Positions 33,013 to 41,541 of a stretch of 64,000 bases of DNA are shown here, one piece after another. How positions within the stretch are numbered: position 1 is the stretch's first letter; the number at the start of each line of letters is the position of its first letter. Origin of the DNA: Methylobrevis albus. GTDB lineage: Bacteria; Pseudomonadota; Alphaproteobacteria; Rhizobiales; Pleomorphomonadaceae. The DNA lies in NCBI RefSeq assembly GCF_015904235.1, contig NZ_JADZLT010000054.1:190386-254385 (forward strand). The letters are read 5' to 3'. A model generated the notes under the pieces. It searched no databases. It saw only the letters and a list, made by a program, of their open reading frames with translations, and had not been told where the DNA came from. The translations under genes and the position numbers were made by a program.

Positions 33013-34035
33013 ATGAGCCAACCGATTCGTCCTTTCACGCTCCCGGAACGGCCGGGGTCCGCCGTCAGGCCGCGCAGTCTCGGCGTCGACGCCTTGCGCG
33101 GCCTCGCGATCCTCGCCATGGCGATTTACCATTTCACGTGGGATCTCGGCTATTTCGGGCTGATCGGCGTCGATCCGGCCGTCGATGAGGGCTGGCGCCT
33201 GTTTGCCAAGCTGATCGCGGCGAGCTTCCTCGCCCTCGTCGGCGCCGGCCTCGTCCTCGCCGGGCGCGACGGCTTCGACGGCGTGCGCTACGGCGCGCGC
33301 CTCGCGAAGATCATCGCCGCGGCGATCCTCGTCAGCGCCGCCACCTTCGCCGCCTTCCCCGACCGCTTCGTCTATTTCGGCATCCTGCATCACATCGCGC
33401 TCGCGAGCATCCTCGCCCTGCCCTTCCTGCGCCTGCCGCTGCCGGTGGTGGCGCTCGCCGCGGTCGCGGCCTTCCTGCTGCCGGACTATGCCACCCTGCC
33501 GCTGTTCGACGAGCCCGCGCTGTGGTGGACCGGCCTTGCGCCGGAAACCCGCCCGGCCAACGATTTCGTGCCGCTGTTTCCCTGGTTCTCGGCCGTGCTC
33601 GCGGGCATCGTGATCGCGCGCGTGCTCGGCGGCGCCCGGCCGACGCGTCCGTCGACACCGGCGAGCCCGGCACCGGAGCCGCGCGGCGCCGCCGTCCTCC
33701 GCCCGCTCGCCTTCGCCGGCCGGCACAGCCTGCTGATCTATCTGGTGCACCAGCCGCTGCTGTTCGGTCTCGTCATGGCCGCTGCCGCGGTGATGCCGCG
33801 CGATGCCGGCATCGAGCGGCTCCGCTTCATCGCCGCCTGCGAAGCGACCTGCCAGCAGACCAACGGTGGCGATCCGGCGATCTGCCCCGCCTATTGCGGC
33901 TGCGTCAGCGGCTCGCTGGAGCGCAACGGCTTCTGGACGAGCCGGATGTCGGAGGAGGAGGCGCAGTCGATGCTCGGCACCGCCGCCGCAGGCTGCCGCA
34001 TCGACATCGCGCCGGAGTTTCTCAACGAGGACTAG
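33013..34035 (+). CDS. DUF1624 membrane protein (heparan-alpha-glucosaminide N-acetyltransferase-like)
   Basis: 340 residues with about seven transmembrane helices. It begins RSLGVDALRGLAILAMAIYHFTWDLGYFG, the typical start of the DUF1624 acyltransferase-like family, with the conserved Arg and the His in the first helices. The core motifs ILHHIALASILALPFL and LLIYLVHQPLLFGL follow. After the last helix comes a soluble tail of about 75 residues with seven Cys (ACEATC, AICPAYCGC, AAGC), which is likely periplasmic or metal-binding. ATG 33013 has GGAGA upstream. The function in bacteria is unknown; acyl transfer to a glycan is an inference. Confidence 0.8.
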   Translation: MSQPIRPFTLPERPGSAVRPRSLGVDALRGLAILAMAIYHFTWDLGYFGLIGVDPAVDEGWRLFAKLIAASFLALVGAGLVLAGRDGFDGVRYGARLAKIIAAAILVSAATFAAFPDRFVYFGILHHIALASILALPFLRLPLPVVALAAVAAFLLPDYATLPLFDEPALWWTGLAPETRPANDFVPLFPWFSAVLAGIVIARVLGGARPTRPSTPASPAPEPRGAAVLRPLAFAGRHSLLIYLVHQPLLFGLVMAAAAVMPRDAGIERLRFIAACEATCQQTNGGDPAICPAYCGCVSGSLERNGFWTSRMSEEEAQSMLGTAAAGCRIDIAPEFLNED

Positions 34036-34090
34036 GCGGCCGCACCGGGCGGAAGGGGACGTTGACGAGGCGCCGCGCCCCGCCCGCGGC

Positions 34091-34924
34091 TCACTCGGCC
34101 TTGCCGGTCTCGGCGGCCTCGCGGCGCTCCTGCTCCTTCAGTTCCTCGATCCGCGGCATCGACATGATCGAATAGCCGGAATCGACGAAGTGCACCTCGC
34201 CGGTGACGCCCGACGACAGCGGCGACAGCAGGTAGAGCCCGGCGCCGCCGACCTCTTCCAGTCCCACCGGGCGCTTCAGTGGCGAGTTCTTGCGCTGGAA
34301 GTTGTACATCAGCCGCGCGTCGGCGACACCGGCGCCGGCGAGCGTGCGCACCGGGCCGGCGGAGAGCGCGTTGACGCGGATGCCGGTCTCGCCGAAGTCG
34401 GCGGCGAGGTAGCGCACCGACGATTCCAGCGCCGCCTTGGCGACGCCCATCACGTTGTAGTTCGGCATCACCCGGCTGGCGCCGCCGTAGGTGAGCGTCA
34501 GCAGCGAACCGCCATCCGGCATGATCGCCGCGGCGCGCCTGGCGACTTCGGTGAACGAGAAGCAGCTGATCACCATGGTGCGCACGAAGTTGTCGCGGCT
34601 GGTGTCGGCGTAGCGGCCCTTGAGCTCGTTCTTGTCGGAAAAGCCGATGGCGTGCACGAGGAAGTCGATTTTGCCCCAGCGTTCGCCGAGCGCGGCGAAC
34701 ACCGCATCGACGCTGGCGAGATCCTCGACGTCGCACGGGATCACGAAGTCGGAGCCGACCTTTTCGGCGAGCGGTTTCACCCGCCGGCCGAAGGCGTCGC
34801 CCTGGTAGGTGAAGGCGAGGTCCGCCCCCGCCTCGGCGAGCTTCGAGGCGATGCCCCAGGCGATCGAGTGATCGTTGGCGACGCCCATCACGAGGCCGCG
34901 CTTGCCCGCCATCAGGCCGGTCAT
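34091..34924 (-). CDS. fabI: Enoyl-ACP reductase (NADH)
   Basis: 277-residue short-chain dehydrogenase that performs the last step of each fatty-acid elongation cycle. The nucleotide site is KRGLVMGVANDHSIAWGIA. The catalytic Tyr and Lys are in NYNVMGVAKAALE. The sequence LTYGGASRVMPNYN and GVTGEVHFVDSGYSIM are typical of FabI. It is last in the fabA-fabB-fabI cluster on the minus strand, 40 bases after fabB. Confidence 0.95.
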   Translation of the reverse strand: MTGLMAGKRGLVMGVANDHSIAWGIASKLAEAGADLAFTYQGDAFGRRVKPLAEKVGSDFVIPCDVEDLASVDAVFAALGERWGKIDFLVHAIGFSDKNELKGRYADTSRDNFVRTMVISCFSFTEVARRAAAIMPDGGSLLTLTYGGASRVMPNYNVMGVAKAALESSVRYLAADFGETGIRVNALSAGPVRTLAGAGVADARLMYNFQRKNSPLKRPVGLEEVGGAGLYLLSPLSSGVTGEVHFVDSGYSIMSMPRIEELKEQERREAAETGKAE

Positions 34925-34964
34925 ATGGTCGTCTCCGGGAGGATCGGGGCTCGGACGCCGGCGG

Positions 34965-36188
34965 TCAGCCGGCGTAGCGCTGGAACACCAGCGTGGCGTT
35001 GGTGCCGCCGAAGCCGAAGGAATTGGACAGCACCCGCTCGAGCTTCACGTTGTCCTGCCGCTCGAGCACGATCGGCATGTCGGCGAAGGCCGGGTCGAGT
35101 TCCTCGATGTTGGCGCTCTTCACGATGAAGCCGTTCTGCATCATCAGCATCGAGTAGATCGCCTCCTGCACGCCGGTCGCGCCCAGCGAATGGCCGGTCA
35201 GCGACTTGGTGGCGGCGATCGGCGGGCTCTTGTCGGCGCCGCCGAACACGTTGCGGATCGCGGCGATCTCCGGCGCGTCGCCGGCCGGCGTCGAGGTGGC
35301 GTGCGGGTTGATGTAGTCGATCGGGCCCTTCACGGTCGAGAGCGCCATCTTCATGCAGCGCTCGGCGCCCTCGCCCGACGGCGCGACCATGTCGTAGCCG
35401 TCCGAGGTCGCGCCGTAGCCGACCACTTCGCCATAGATGCGGGCGCCGCGCGCCTTGGCGTGCTCGAGTTCCTCGAGCACCAGCACGCCCGCGCCGCCGG
35501 CGATGACGAAGCCGTCGCGGTTCTTGTCATAGGCGCGCGAGGCGGTCGACGGGGTGTCGTTGTACTTCGACGACATCGCGCCCATCGCGTCGAACAGCAC
35601 CGACAGCGTCCAGTCGAGCTCCTCGCAGCCGCCGGCGAACACGACGTCCTGCTTGCCCCACTGGATCAGCTCGTAGGCGTTGCCGATGCAGTGGTTCGAG
35701 GTCGCGCAGGCCGACGAGATCGAATAGTTGACGCCCTTGATCTTGAACCAGGTGGCGAGCGTCGCCGACGCGGTCGACGACATCGCCTTCGGCACCGCGA
35801 ACGGGCCGACGCGCTTCGGGCCCTTGGTGCGGGTAATGTCCGCCGCCTCGACGATGGTGCGGGTCGACGGGCCGCCCGAGCCCATGATGATGCCGGTGCG
35901 CTCGTTGGAGATCTCGCTCTCCTCGAGGCCGGAATCCAGGATCGCCTGGTCCATGGCGACGTGGTTCCACGCCGTGCCGCCGCCGTGGAAGCGCATGGCG
36001 CGCCGATCGACGACCTCGGCCGGATCGAGCTGCGGCACGCCGTAGACCTGGCAGCGGAAACCGTGCTCGGAGAAGCTTTCGGAGCGGGTGATGCCCGACT
36101 TTGCTTCACGCAGCGACGAGAGCACCTCCTGGGTGTTGTTTCCGATCGAGGAAACGATCCCCATGCCCGTGACGACGACCCGTCTCAT
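34965..36188 (-). CDS. fabB: Beta-ketoacyl-ACP synthase I
   Basis: 407-residue condensing enzyme needed for unsaturated fatty-acid synthesis together with FabA. The active-site Cys161 is in [12 protein letters not shown], and the two His are in [12 protein letters not shown] and [13 protein letters not shown]. Near the C-terminus [14 protein letters not shown] is the family glycine-rich end. The ATG at 36188 ([16 protein letters not shown]) matches the family start. It lies between fabA and fabI on the minus strand. Confidence 0.96.
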   Translation of the reverse strand: MRRVVVTGMGIVSSIGNNTQEVLSSLREAKSGITRSESFSEHGFRCQVYGVPQLDPAEVVDRRAMRFHGGGTAWNHVAMDQAILDSGLEESEISNERTGIIMGSGGPSTRTIVEAADITRTKGPKRVGPFAVPKAMSSTASATLATWFKIKGVNYSISSACATSNHCIGNAYELIQWGKQDVVFAGGCEELDWTLSVLFDAMGAMSSKYNDTPSTASRAYDKNRDGFVIAGGAGVLVLEELEHAKARGARIYGEVVGYGATSDGYDMVAPSGEGAERCMKMALSTVKGPIDYINPHATSTPAGDAPEIAAIRNVFGGADKSPPIAATKSLTGHSLGATGVQEAIYSMLMMQNGFIVKSANIEELDPAFADMPIVLERQDNVKLERVLSNSFGFGGTNATLVFQRYAG

Positions 36189-36350
36189 GCTTGCCTCTCG
36201 TGTCTTTTCGCGTCCGCCGTCGTCCCGAGCGGTTGGCATCGGAACGCGGGGTTACCTTGATGAACCGGTGCGGCCGGGCGGCTTGCGCGGCGGCGGGACA
36301 CCGGCTGCGGCCAGGCAGGCCCGGCCCCGGCGACAGGGCCGCAGCGCGCC

Positions 36351-36872
36351 TCAGACGGCTGCGGGCTCTTCGCGGAACAGGCCGACCTTGAGGTCGCTCG
36401 CCTTGTAGATGGTGACGCCGTCGGCTTTCAGCCAGCCGTCGGCGATGCCGAGCACCAGCTTCGAGCGCATGACCCGTTTGAGGTCGACGCCGTACTCGAC
36501 GGTCTTCACCACCGGGGTGACCATGCCGGAGAACTTGACCTCGCCGACCGACAGCGCGCGCCCGCGACCCATCGCCCCGGACCAGCCGAGGAAGAAGCCG
36601 ACCATCTGCCAGAGCGCGTCGAGGCCGAGGCAGCCGGGCATCACCGGATCGCCCTTGAAGTGGCAGGGGAAGAACCAGAGATCGGGACGGATCTCGAGCT
36701 CGGCGCGGACATGGCCCTTGCCGTGCGGGCCGCCGTCCTCGGAGATCTCGGTGATCCGGTCGAACATCAGCATCGGCGGCAGCGGCAGCTGGGCGTTGCC
36801 CTGGCCGAAGAGTTCGCCGCGTCCGCAGCTCAGCAGGGCTTCGTAGTCAAAACTGGTCCGGCGCTCGTCCAT
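36351..36872 (-). CDS. fabA: 3-hydroxydecanoyl-ACP dehydratase/isomerase
   Basis: 173 residues. It dehydrates 3-hydroxyacyl-ACP and isomerises the C10 product to start unsaturated fatty acids. The active-site His71 and Asp85 are in [22 protein letters not shown], equivalent to His70 and Asp84 of the E. coli enzyme. The start at 36872 ([21 protein letters not shown]) matches the family. The frame extends to 37151 but the extra part has no family similarity. It leads the fabA-fabB-fabI cluster and is divergent from irr. Confidence 0.96.
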   Translation of the reverse strand: MDERRTSFDYEALLSCGRGELFGQGNAQLPLPPMLMFDRITEISEDGGPHGKGHVRAELEIRPDLWFFPCHFKGDPVMPGCLGLDALWQMVGFFLGWSGAMGRGRALSVGEVKFSGMVTPVVKTVEYGVDLKRVMRSKLVLGIADGWLKADGVTIYKASDLKVGLFREEPAAV

Positions 36873-37386
36873 GCCTCGAGGTATTCCTTCGTTCCGTGGG
36901 CTGGACCACGGCCCGGCAGTGTCGCCTGCCGCCGCCATCCGTTTCGCCCAACCGTCGGCTTGCCCGTTTGTTTGCTCGAAAGAGGCCACGGCCCCGCCGG
37001 TTCCGGCGAACGGCCCCTTTCCTGATCGCGCCGAGTGGTAACACAGCTCACCAGCGACCGAAAGCCTTGCCCGGCCTGCCTTCCGCGCGGCCGGACGCCC
37101 ATTGTGCACCGCCTCGCCGCGTCGGAAACCGCGCCGGAGCGGGCCGTGCATGTCGCCGGACGGTGCGGCGCGGCCGCGGCCAATGAGTGCTAATTGTTGA
37201 GTTTTATATTCAGCTTTTTATGCCGCGGACAGCTTGCACGTTCGCTGCCGAAACCCTAGTATCGCCTTCGAAAAAGCCGCAGGGCCTCTGGCCTTGCGCG
37301 CGCCCGGCGCGCCCTTCCGGGCCTTCGCATCGGCGAAGGTTCCCTGGAGTGGCTGCCCTGACGTCCGAGACAGGTATCGCAGCGCA
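36873..37386. other. Intergenic region between fabA and irr
   Basis: About 510 bases between divergent genes. Most is GC-rich with no gene, but 37189-37220 is markedly AT-rich and contains an iron-responsive TGA-N9-TCA motif, so promoters for irr probably lie here. Confidence 0.5.
37198..37212. promoter_or_regulatory. Possible RirA-type iron-responsive (IRO) box
   Basis: TGA, nine bases, TCA, in an AT-rich patch (TTGAGTTTTATATTCAG). TGA-N9-TCA is the reported core of IRO boxes recognised by RirA in rhizobia, where RirA represses irr when iron is plentiful. It is about 175 bases upstream of the irr start. Only six bases are fixed, so chance is possible. Confidence 0.4.
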
Positions 37387-37956
37387 ATGACGACACTCCC
37401 GCCCGAGGCCCGGGCCACTTTGCCGAAGACGACCGGGACCCCGCTGGCGCAGGCCGGCCAGCCCACGCCGATCGAGGCGCATGTGCATATCGCCCATGCC
37501 GGCCACCATCACGACGACGACGACGGCCTCGACGACGGCGCCACGCCGGACCCCCATGCGGTCCGCGCCATGCTGCGCGCCGCCGGCCTGCGCCCGACCC
37601 GCCAGCGCGTCGCCCTCGCCGACCTGCTCTATGCCCGGGGCGATCGCCACATCAGCGCCGAGCAGCTCTACGACGAGGCGCAGGTCGCCAAGGTGCCGGT
37701 GTCGCTCGCGACGATCTACAACACGCTGCACCAGTTCACCGAGGCGGGGCTGCTGCGCGAGGTCGCGATCGACGGCACCAAGACCTACTTCGACACCAAT
37801 ACCTCCGACCACCACCACTTCTTCATCGAAGGCGAAAACGCCGTCTACGACATCCCGAGCACCAGCGTCGGCATCGGCCGCCTGCCGGAGCCGCCCGAGG
37901 GCATGGAGATCGTCCGCGTCGACGTCGTGGTCCGGCTGCGCCCCAAGCAGATCTGA
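37387..37956 (+). CDS. irr: Iron response regulator Irr, Fur family
   Basis: 189 residues. The Fur winged-helix region (RAAGLRPTRQRVALADLLY, then VPVSLATIYNTLHQFTEAGLLRE) and the heme-binding HHH motif at 142-144 (SDHHHFFIEGENAVYDIP) identify Irr, which represses or activates iron genes according to heme supply. It is longer than most Irr proteins. Residues 32-46 form a His/Asp-rich segment (HVHIAHAGHHHDDDD), and the protein contains no Cys at all, so the Cys-Pro heme regulatory motif of Bradyrhizobium Irr is absent. ATG 37387 is the family-like start. fabA-fabB-fabI are divergent, an arrangement I recall from other Rhizobiales. Confidence 0.93.
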   Translation: MTTLPPEARATLPKTTGTPLAQAGQPTPIEAHVHIAHAGHHHDDDDGLDDGATPDPHAVRAMLRAAGLRPTRQRVALADLLYARGDRHISAEQLYDEAQVAKVPVSLATIYNTLHQFTEAGLLREVAIDGTKTYFDTNTSDHHHFFIEGENAVYDIPSTSVGIGRLPEPPEGMEIVRVDVVVRLRPKQI

Positions 37957-37993
37957 TTCGCCGCACGGCACGGCGCCGCCGGTCATCGGCATG

Positions 37994-38026
37994 AAAAAGG
38001 CCGGCCCCATGAGGGCCGGCCTTTTT
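37994..38026. terminator. Bidirectional terminator between irr and tctA
   Basis: AAAAA, the stem GGCCGGCCC / GGGCCGGCC with a five-base loop, then TTTTT. The A tract and T tract on each side let it serve irr on the plus strand and tctA on the minus strand. Confidence 0.88.
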
Positions 38027-38095
38027 GGTTGTCGGGGTTGGTCCGGCGGTCCCTGCGACGCCCGGCCGCACGGCCGGGGCGCCGCGGCGGGTCGA

Positions 38096-39601
38096 TCAAT
38101 CCTCCTCGACGAAGATCGCCTGGCGCTTCTTGCGGATGCTCGGCGCCATCGCGAAGATCACCACCAGCACGGCGATCGCGAGCAGCGTCGCCGAGATCGG
38201 CCGGGTGACGAAGATCGTCGGGTCGCCGCGCGAGATGATCATCGCGCGCCGGAGGTGCTCCTCGAGCAGCGGCCCGAGCACGAAGCCGAGCAGCAGCGGC
38301 GCCGGCTCGCAGCCGAGCCGGATCAGCACGTAGCCGACGATGCCGAAGAAGGCGATCGCGAACACGTCGAAGGCGTTCATGTTGATCGAATAGCAGCCGA
38401 TCGCCGCGAACACGACGATCGCCGGGAACAGCACCCGGTAGGGGATCGTCAGCAGCTTCACCCAGAGCCCGATCAGCGGCAGGTTGAGCAGCACCAGCAA
38501 GAGGTTGCCGACCCACATCGAGGCGATGATGCCCCAGAACAGCGCCGGCTGCTCGTTGATGACGTTCGGCCCCGGGGTGATGCCCTGGATGATGAACGCC
38601 CCCACCATCAGCGCCATCACCGGATGCGCCGGGATGCCGAGCGTCAGCAGCGGGATGAACGAGGTCTGCGCCGCGGCGTTGTTGGCCGATTCCGGCCCCG
38701 CGACGCCCTCGATCGCCCCCTTTCCGAACTCTTCGGGATGCTTCGAGAGGTTCTTCTCCGCCGAGTAGGAGGCGAACGACGACAGGATGTGCCCGCCACC
38801 CGGCAGCACGCCGAGCAGCGACCCGAACAGCGTACCGCGCAGCACCGGCATCGTGATGCGCCGGAAGTCCTCGCGGGTCAGCCAGAGGTTGGTGACCTTC
38901 TTCACCATCACGTCGCGTTCGCGCTCGTTCTCGAGATTGCGCAGGATCTCGGCGATGCCAAAGACGCCGACCGCCATCGAGACGAAGTTGATGCCGCTGA
39001 ACAGCTCCGGCTGGCCGAAGGTGAAGCGCGGCGTGCCGGTGTAGATGTCCTGCCCGACCATGCCGAACAGCAGCCCGAGCACGATCATCGCCAGCGCCTT
39101 CAGCACCGACCCGTGCGCGAGCGAGATCGAGACGAGCAGGCCGAGCACAATCAGCGCGAAATACTCCGGCGCCCCGAAGTTGAGCGCCGCGCGGGCGAGC
39201 GGCGGCGCGGCGACGGCGAGGATGAAGGTCGCTACCGTGCCGGCGAAGAACGAGCCGAGCGCCGCGGTGGCGAGCGCCGGTCCCGCCCGGCCCTGGCGCG
39301 CCATCTGGTAGCCGTCGATCGCCGTCACCGCCGAGGACGATTCGCCCGGCAGATTGATCAGGATCGCCGTGGTCGAGCCGCCGTACTGCGCGCCGTAGTA
39401 GATGCCGGCGAGCATGATCAGCGCCGTCACCGGCTCGAAGTTGAAGGTGATCGGCAGCAGCATCGCGATGGTCGCCGTCGGCCCGATGCCCGGCAGCACG
39501 CCGACGAGCGTGCCGAGCAGGGTGCCGACGAAGCACCAGAGGATGTTGGTCGGCGTCAGCGCCGTTTCGAAGCCGAGGGCGAGATTGCTCAGGAGTTCCA
39601 T
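38096..39601 (-). CDS. Tripartite tricarboxylate transporter, large permease (TctA family)
   Basis: 501-residue inner-membrane protein with about 12 helices. Characteristic Gly/Pro-rich motifs are present: GTLLGTLVGVLPGIGPTATIAMLLPITF near the N-terminus, MLAGIYYGAQYGGSTTAILINLPGESSS, SLLGVLPGGGHILSSFASY and GIPAHPVMALMVGA. TctA forms the channel with the small subunit TctB and receives its substrate from TctC. It is third in the tctC-tctB-tctA operon, 13 bases after tctB. The substrate is probably a tricarboxylate or related carboxylic acid. Confidence 0.93.
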   Translation of the reverse strand: MELLSNLALGFETALTPTNILWCFVGTLLGTLVGVLPGIGPTATIAMLLPITFNFEPVTALIMLAGIYYGAQYGGSTTAILINLPGESSSAVTAIDGYQMARQGRAGPALATAALGSFFAGTVATFILAVAAPPLARAALNFGAPEYFALIVLGLLVSISLAHGSVLKALAMIVLGLLFGMVGQDIYTGTPRFTFGQPELFSGINFVSMAVGVFGIAEILRNLENERERDVMVKKVTNLWLTREDFRRITMPVLRGTLFGSLLGVLPGGGHILSSFASYSAEKNLSKHPEEFGKGAIEGVAGPESANNAAAQTSFIPLLTLGIPAHPVMALMVGAFIIQGITPGPNVINEQPALFWGIIASMWVGNLLLVLLNLPLIGLWVKLLTIPYRVLFPAIVVFAAIGCYSINMNAFDVFAIAFFGIVGYVLIRLGCEPAPLLLGFVLGPLLEEHLRRAMIISRGDPTIFVTRPISATLLAIAVLVVIFAMAPSIRKKRQAIFVEED

Positions 39602-39614
39602 GTGCGACGCTCCC

Positions 39615-40076
39615 TCAGAAGCCGAACCAGGGGCCGATGGTGGGGATGCTGATGCCGAGGCCGACGCGGAACACGAGGACGCACAGCACCGCCATGCCCA
39701 CTCCGATGCCGATCGCCGCGACCGGGCCGTTGTGCCGGCTCGCCAGCGCCGTCACCGCCGCGGTGACGAAGGTCGCCGGGCCGAGGCCGACCCCGCGGGC
39801 GCAGAGCCCGAAGAAGCCGATCACCGCGACGATCAGGATGAGACCGCGCCAGGGAATCGGCGTCGGCTCGATCGTCTCGCTGCGGCGCCAGCCCTGCACC
39901 GCGACGGCGGTGCCGAGCCCGACGAGCAGCAGCGAGGTGATCATCGGCAGGTAGCCGGGACCCATCTTGATCGCGCGGCCCATGTCGTAGTTGAGCGCGC
40001 CGATCGCGAAGGCGAGCCCGAAGCCGATGAAGACCAGCCCGGCGAGAATGTCGCGGGTGGATTTGTCCGTGAACAT
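39615..40076 (-). CDS. Tripartite tricarboxylate transporter, small permease (TctB family)
   Basis: 153-residue membrane protein with four helices, beginning DKSTRDILAGLVFIGFGLAFAIGAL and the motif DMGRAIKMGPGYLPM, both typical of TctB. The frame extends upstream to 40268, but ATG 40076 with AGGAGG-like upstream sequence gives the family length. It follows tctC after a spacer of about 220 bases with a stem-loop. Confidence 0.9.
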   Translation of the reverse strand: MFTDKSTRDILAGLVFIGFGLAFAIGALNYDMGRAIKMGPGYLPMITSLLLVGLGTAVAVQGWRRSETIEPTPIPWRGLILIVAVIGFFGLCARGVGLGPATFVTAAVTALASRHNGPVAAIGIGVGMAVLCVLVFRVGLGISIPTIGPWFGF

Positions 40077-40269
40077 GGCGTGTCGTCTCCGAAAAGGAGG
40101 GATGGCCGGACCGCGTGGCGAACAAACGTCCGCCCCGTTATGAAATGCATGATGCACGCGTTTTACAGGGCTGCGAGCGACGCATCCGTTGTGTGCGTCA
40201 CCAGGCGGCCGGCCGGAATTCCGACCGGTCGCACGGCGTGCGCGCCACCTCGCCGCCGTCGCAGCCATG

Positions 40270-40292
40270 GCCCCGGGGACAAGCCCCGGGGC
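40270..40292 (-). promoter_or_regulatory. Stem-loop between tctC and tctB
   Basis: Nine-base perfect stem GCCCCGGGG / CCCCGGGGC with a five-base loop, just after the tctC stop. There is no T tract, so it probably stabilises the tctC mRNA or gives partial termination rather than a complete stop. The rest of the spacer shows nothing recognisable. Confidence 0.5.
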
Positions 40293-40299
40293 GGGAGGC

Positions 40300-41286
40300 T
40301 CAGTCGGCGTAGACGCCGGCCGCCTCGATGATCGGCTTCCACAGCGCGATCTGGGCGGTGAGCGTCGCGGTCAGCGCCGCCGGCTCGGCTTCGGTCGCGG
40401 CAACCGGGGTCGTGCCGAGTTCGGCGAAGCGCGAGACGATGGTCGGGTCGGCGAGCGCGACCTTCAGTGCGTCGGAGAGCTTGGCGACGACGTCGTCCGG
40501 CAGGCCGGCCGGGCCGTAGAGGCCGTGCCAGACCGCGATCTTCAGGTCTTCGAGCCCGCCTTCGGTGGTGGTCGGCAGGTCGGGCAGCGAGGCGAGCCGC
40601 TCGGCGGTGGTCACGGCATAGGCCTTCACTTCGCCGGCCTTGATCTGCGACGTCGTGTTGGTGGTCTGGTCGCAGAGCAGGTCGATCTGGCTGCCGATGA
40701 TGTCGGTCATCGCCGGGCCCGAGCCCTGGTAGGGCACCGTGGTCATCGCCGCGCCGACGGCGTTCATGAACAGCATGCCGCAGAGATGCGAGGCCGAGCC
40801 GACGCCGGCGTTGGCGTAGGTGAGCTCCTCGCCCTTCTCCTTGATGGTCGCGACGAGCTCGGCGAGCGTCGTCGCCTCGAAGTCCTTGCGCGCCACGATC
40901 GTCATCGGCACCTCGGTGATGAGGCCGATCGGCGAGAAGTCCTTGGTCGGATCGAACGGCAGGCTGCGGTACAGCGTCGGCGCCGTCGACATGCCGATGT
41001 GATGGATCAGCAGCGTGTAGCCGTCCGGATCCGACGAGGCGACCTGGCCGGCGCCGAGCGTGCCGCCCGCGCCGCCGACGTTCTGGATCACCACCTGCTG
41101 GCCGAGTTCACGGCCCATCACCTCGGCGACGAGGCGGGAAACGGTGTCCGTCGGGCCGCCGGCCGAGAACGGCACGACGATGGTGACGGGCTTGGTCGGG
41201 TATTCCTGTGCGGACGCCGTCGACGCGGCAAAGGCCGCTGCCAGTACGGCCACGGATACGGCGATGCCATTCATGCTGAAACGCAT
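40300..41286 (-). CDS. Tripartite tricarboxylate transporter, substrate-binding protein (TctC/Bug family)
   Basis: 328 residues. The signal peptide is AVSVAVLAAAFAASTASAQ. The mature protein begins EYPTKPVTIVVPFSAGGPTDTVSRLVA, the hallmark of Bug solute receptors, with NVGGAGGTLGAGQVASSDPDGYTLLIHH and VPYQGSGPAMTDIIGSQIDLLCDQ. It binds carboxylates in the periplasm. ATG 41286 has GGGAGG nine bases upstream. It is first in its operon, behind the sigma-54 promoter at 41351 and the enhancer sites upstream. Confidence 0.94.
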   Translation of the reverse strand: MRFSMNGIAVSVAVLAAAFAASTASAQEYPTKPVTIVVPFSAGGPTDTVSRLVAEVMGRELGQQVVIQNVGGAGGTLGAGQVASSDPDGYTLLIHHIGMSTAPTLYRSLPFDPTKDFSPIGLITEVPMTIVARKDFEATTLAELVATIKEKGEELTYANAGVGSASHLCGMLFMNAVGAAMTTVPYQGSGPAMTDIIGSQIDLLCDQTTNTTSQIKAGEVKAYAVTTAERLASLPDLPTTTEGGLEDLKIAVWHGLYGPAGLPDDVVAKLSDALKVALADPTIVSRFAELGTTPVAATEAEPAALTATLTAQIALWKPIIEAAGVYAD

Positions 41287-41350
41287 GGTGTTTTCCTCCC
41301 GGATTGTGCCGACCACCGGGTCTCCTCCCACGATGATCGGCCCTCCATTT

Positions 41351-41367
41351 TGCAGCCGTTGTGCCAG
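41351..41367 (-). promoter_or_regulatory. Sigma-54 promoter of the tctCBA operon
   Basis: On the minus strand the sequence is CTGGCACAACGGCTGCA. The -24 element TGGCAC and the -12 element CTGCA (consensus TTGCA/T) have the correct spacing, with one mismatch in the -12 element. Transcription would start near 41339, about 50 bases before the tctC start. Confidence 0.75.
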
Positions 41368-41388
41368 ATTGCGAACCCCTTAATAAAT

Positions 41389-41490
41389 CGCGGAAATCCG
41401 CCGTTGCGCCGCTCCCGCGGCCGGCTAAGCCTAATCGGGTCGGCGGATTTTCGCCGATGCAGGCCGGCCCGTCGGCGGAAATCCGCCGAT
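41389..41490. promoter_or_regulatory. Three DctD-type enhancer sites upstream of the sigma-54 promoter
   Basis: Three dyads share the core GCGGA-NN-TCCGC. Site 1 is 41389-41403 (GCGGA-AA-TCCGC). Site 2 is 41440-41457 (TCGGCGGA-TT-TTCGCCGA, one arm mismatch). Site 3 is 41472-41489 (TCGGCGGA-AA-TCCGCCGA, perfect). Their centres are 53 and 32 bases apart, close to five and three helical turns, and lie about 55 to 140 bases upstream of the predicted start. The adjacent dctD-like gene encodes the likely binder. Confidence 0.65.
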
Positions 41491-41541
41491 GAAGGGCCGA
41501 GGGGACTGGTCAGCCGTCGCGGAACGCGCTCTAACGCCGTC

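Noticed and set aside
40189..41541. N-terminal extension of the DctB-like kinase by about 450 codons
   Set aside because: The extension is antisense to tctC and crosses the sigma-54 promoter and enhancer sites. ATG 41542 gives the correct N-terminal membrane helix.
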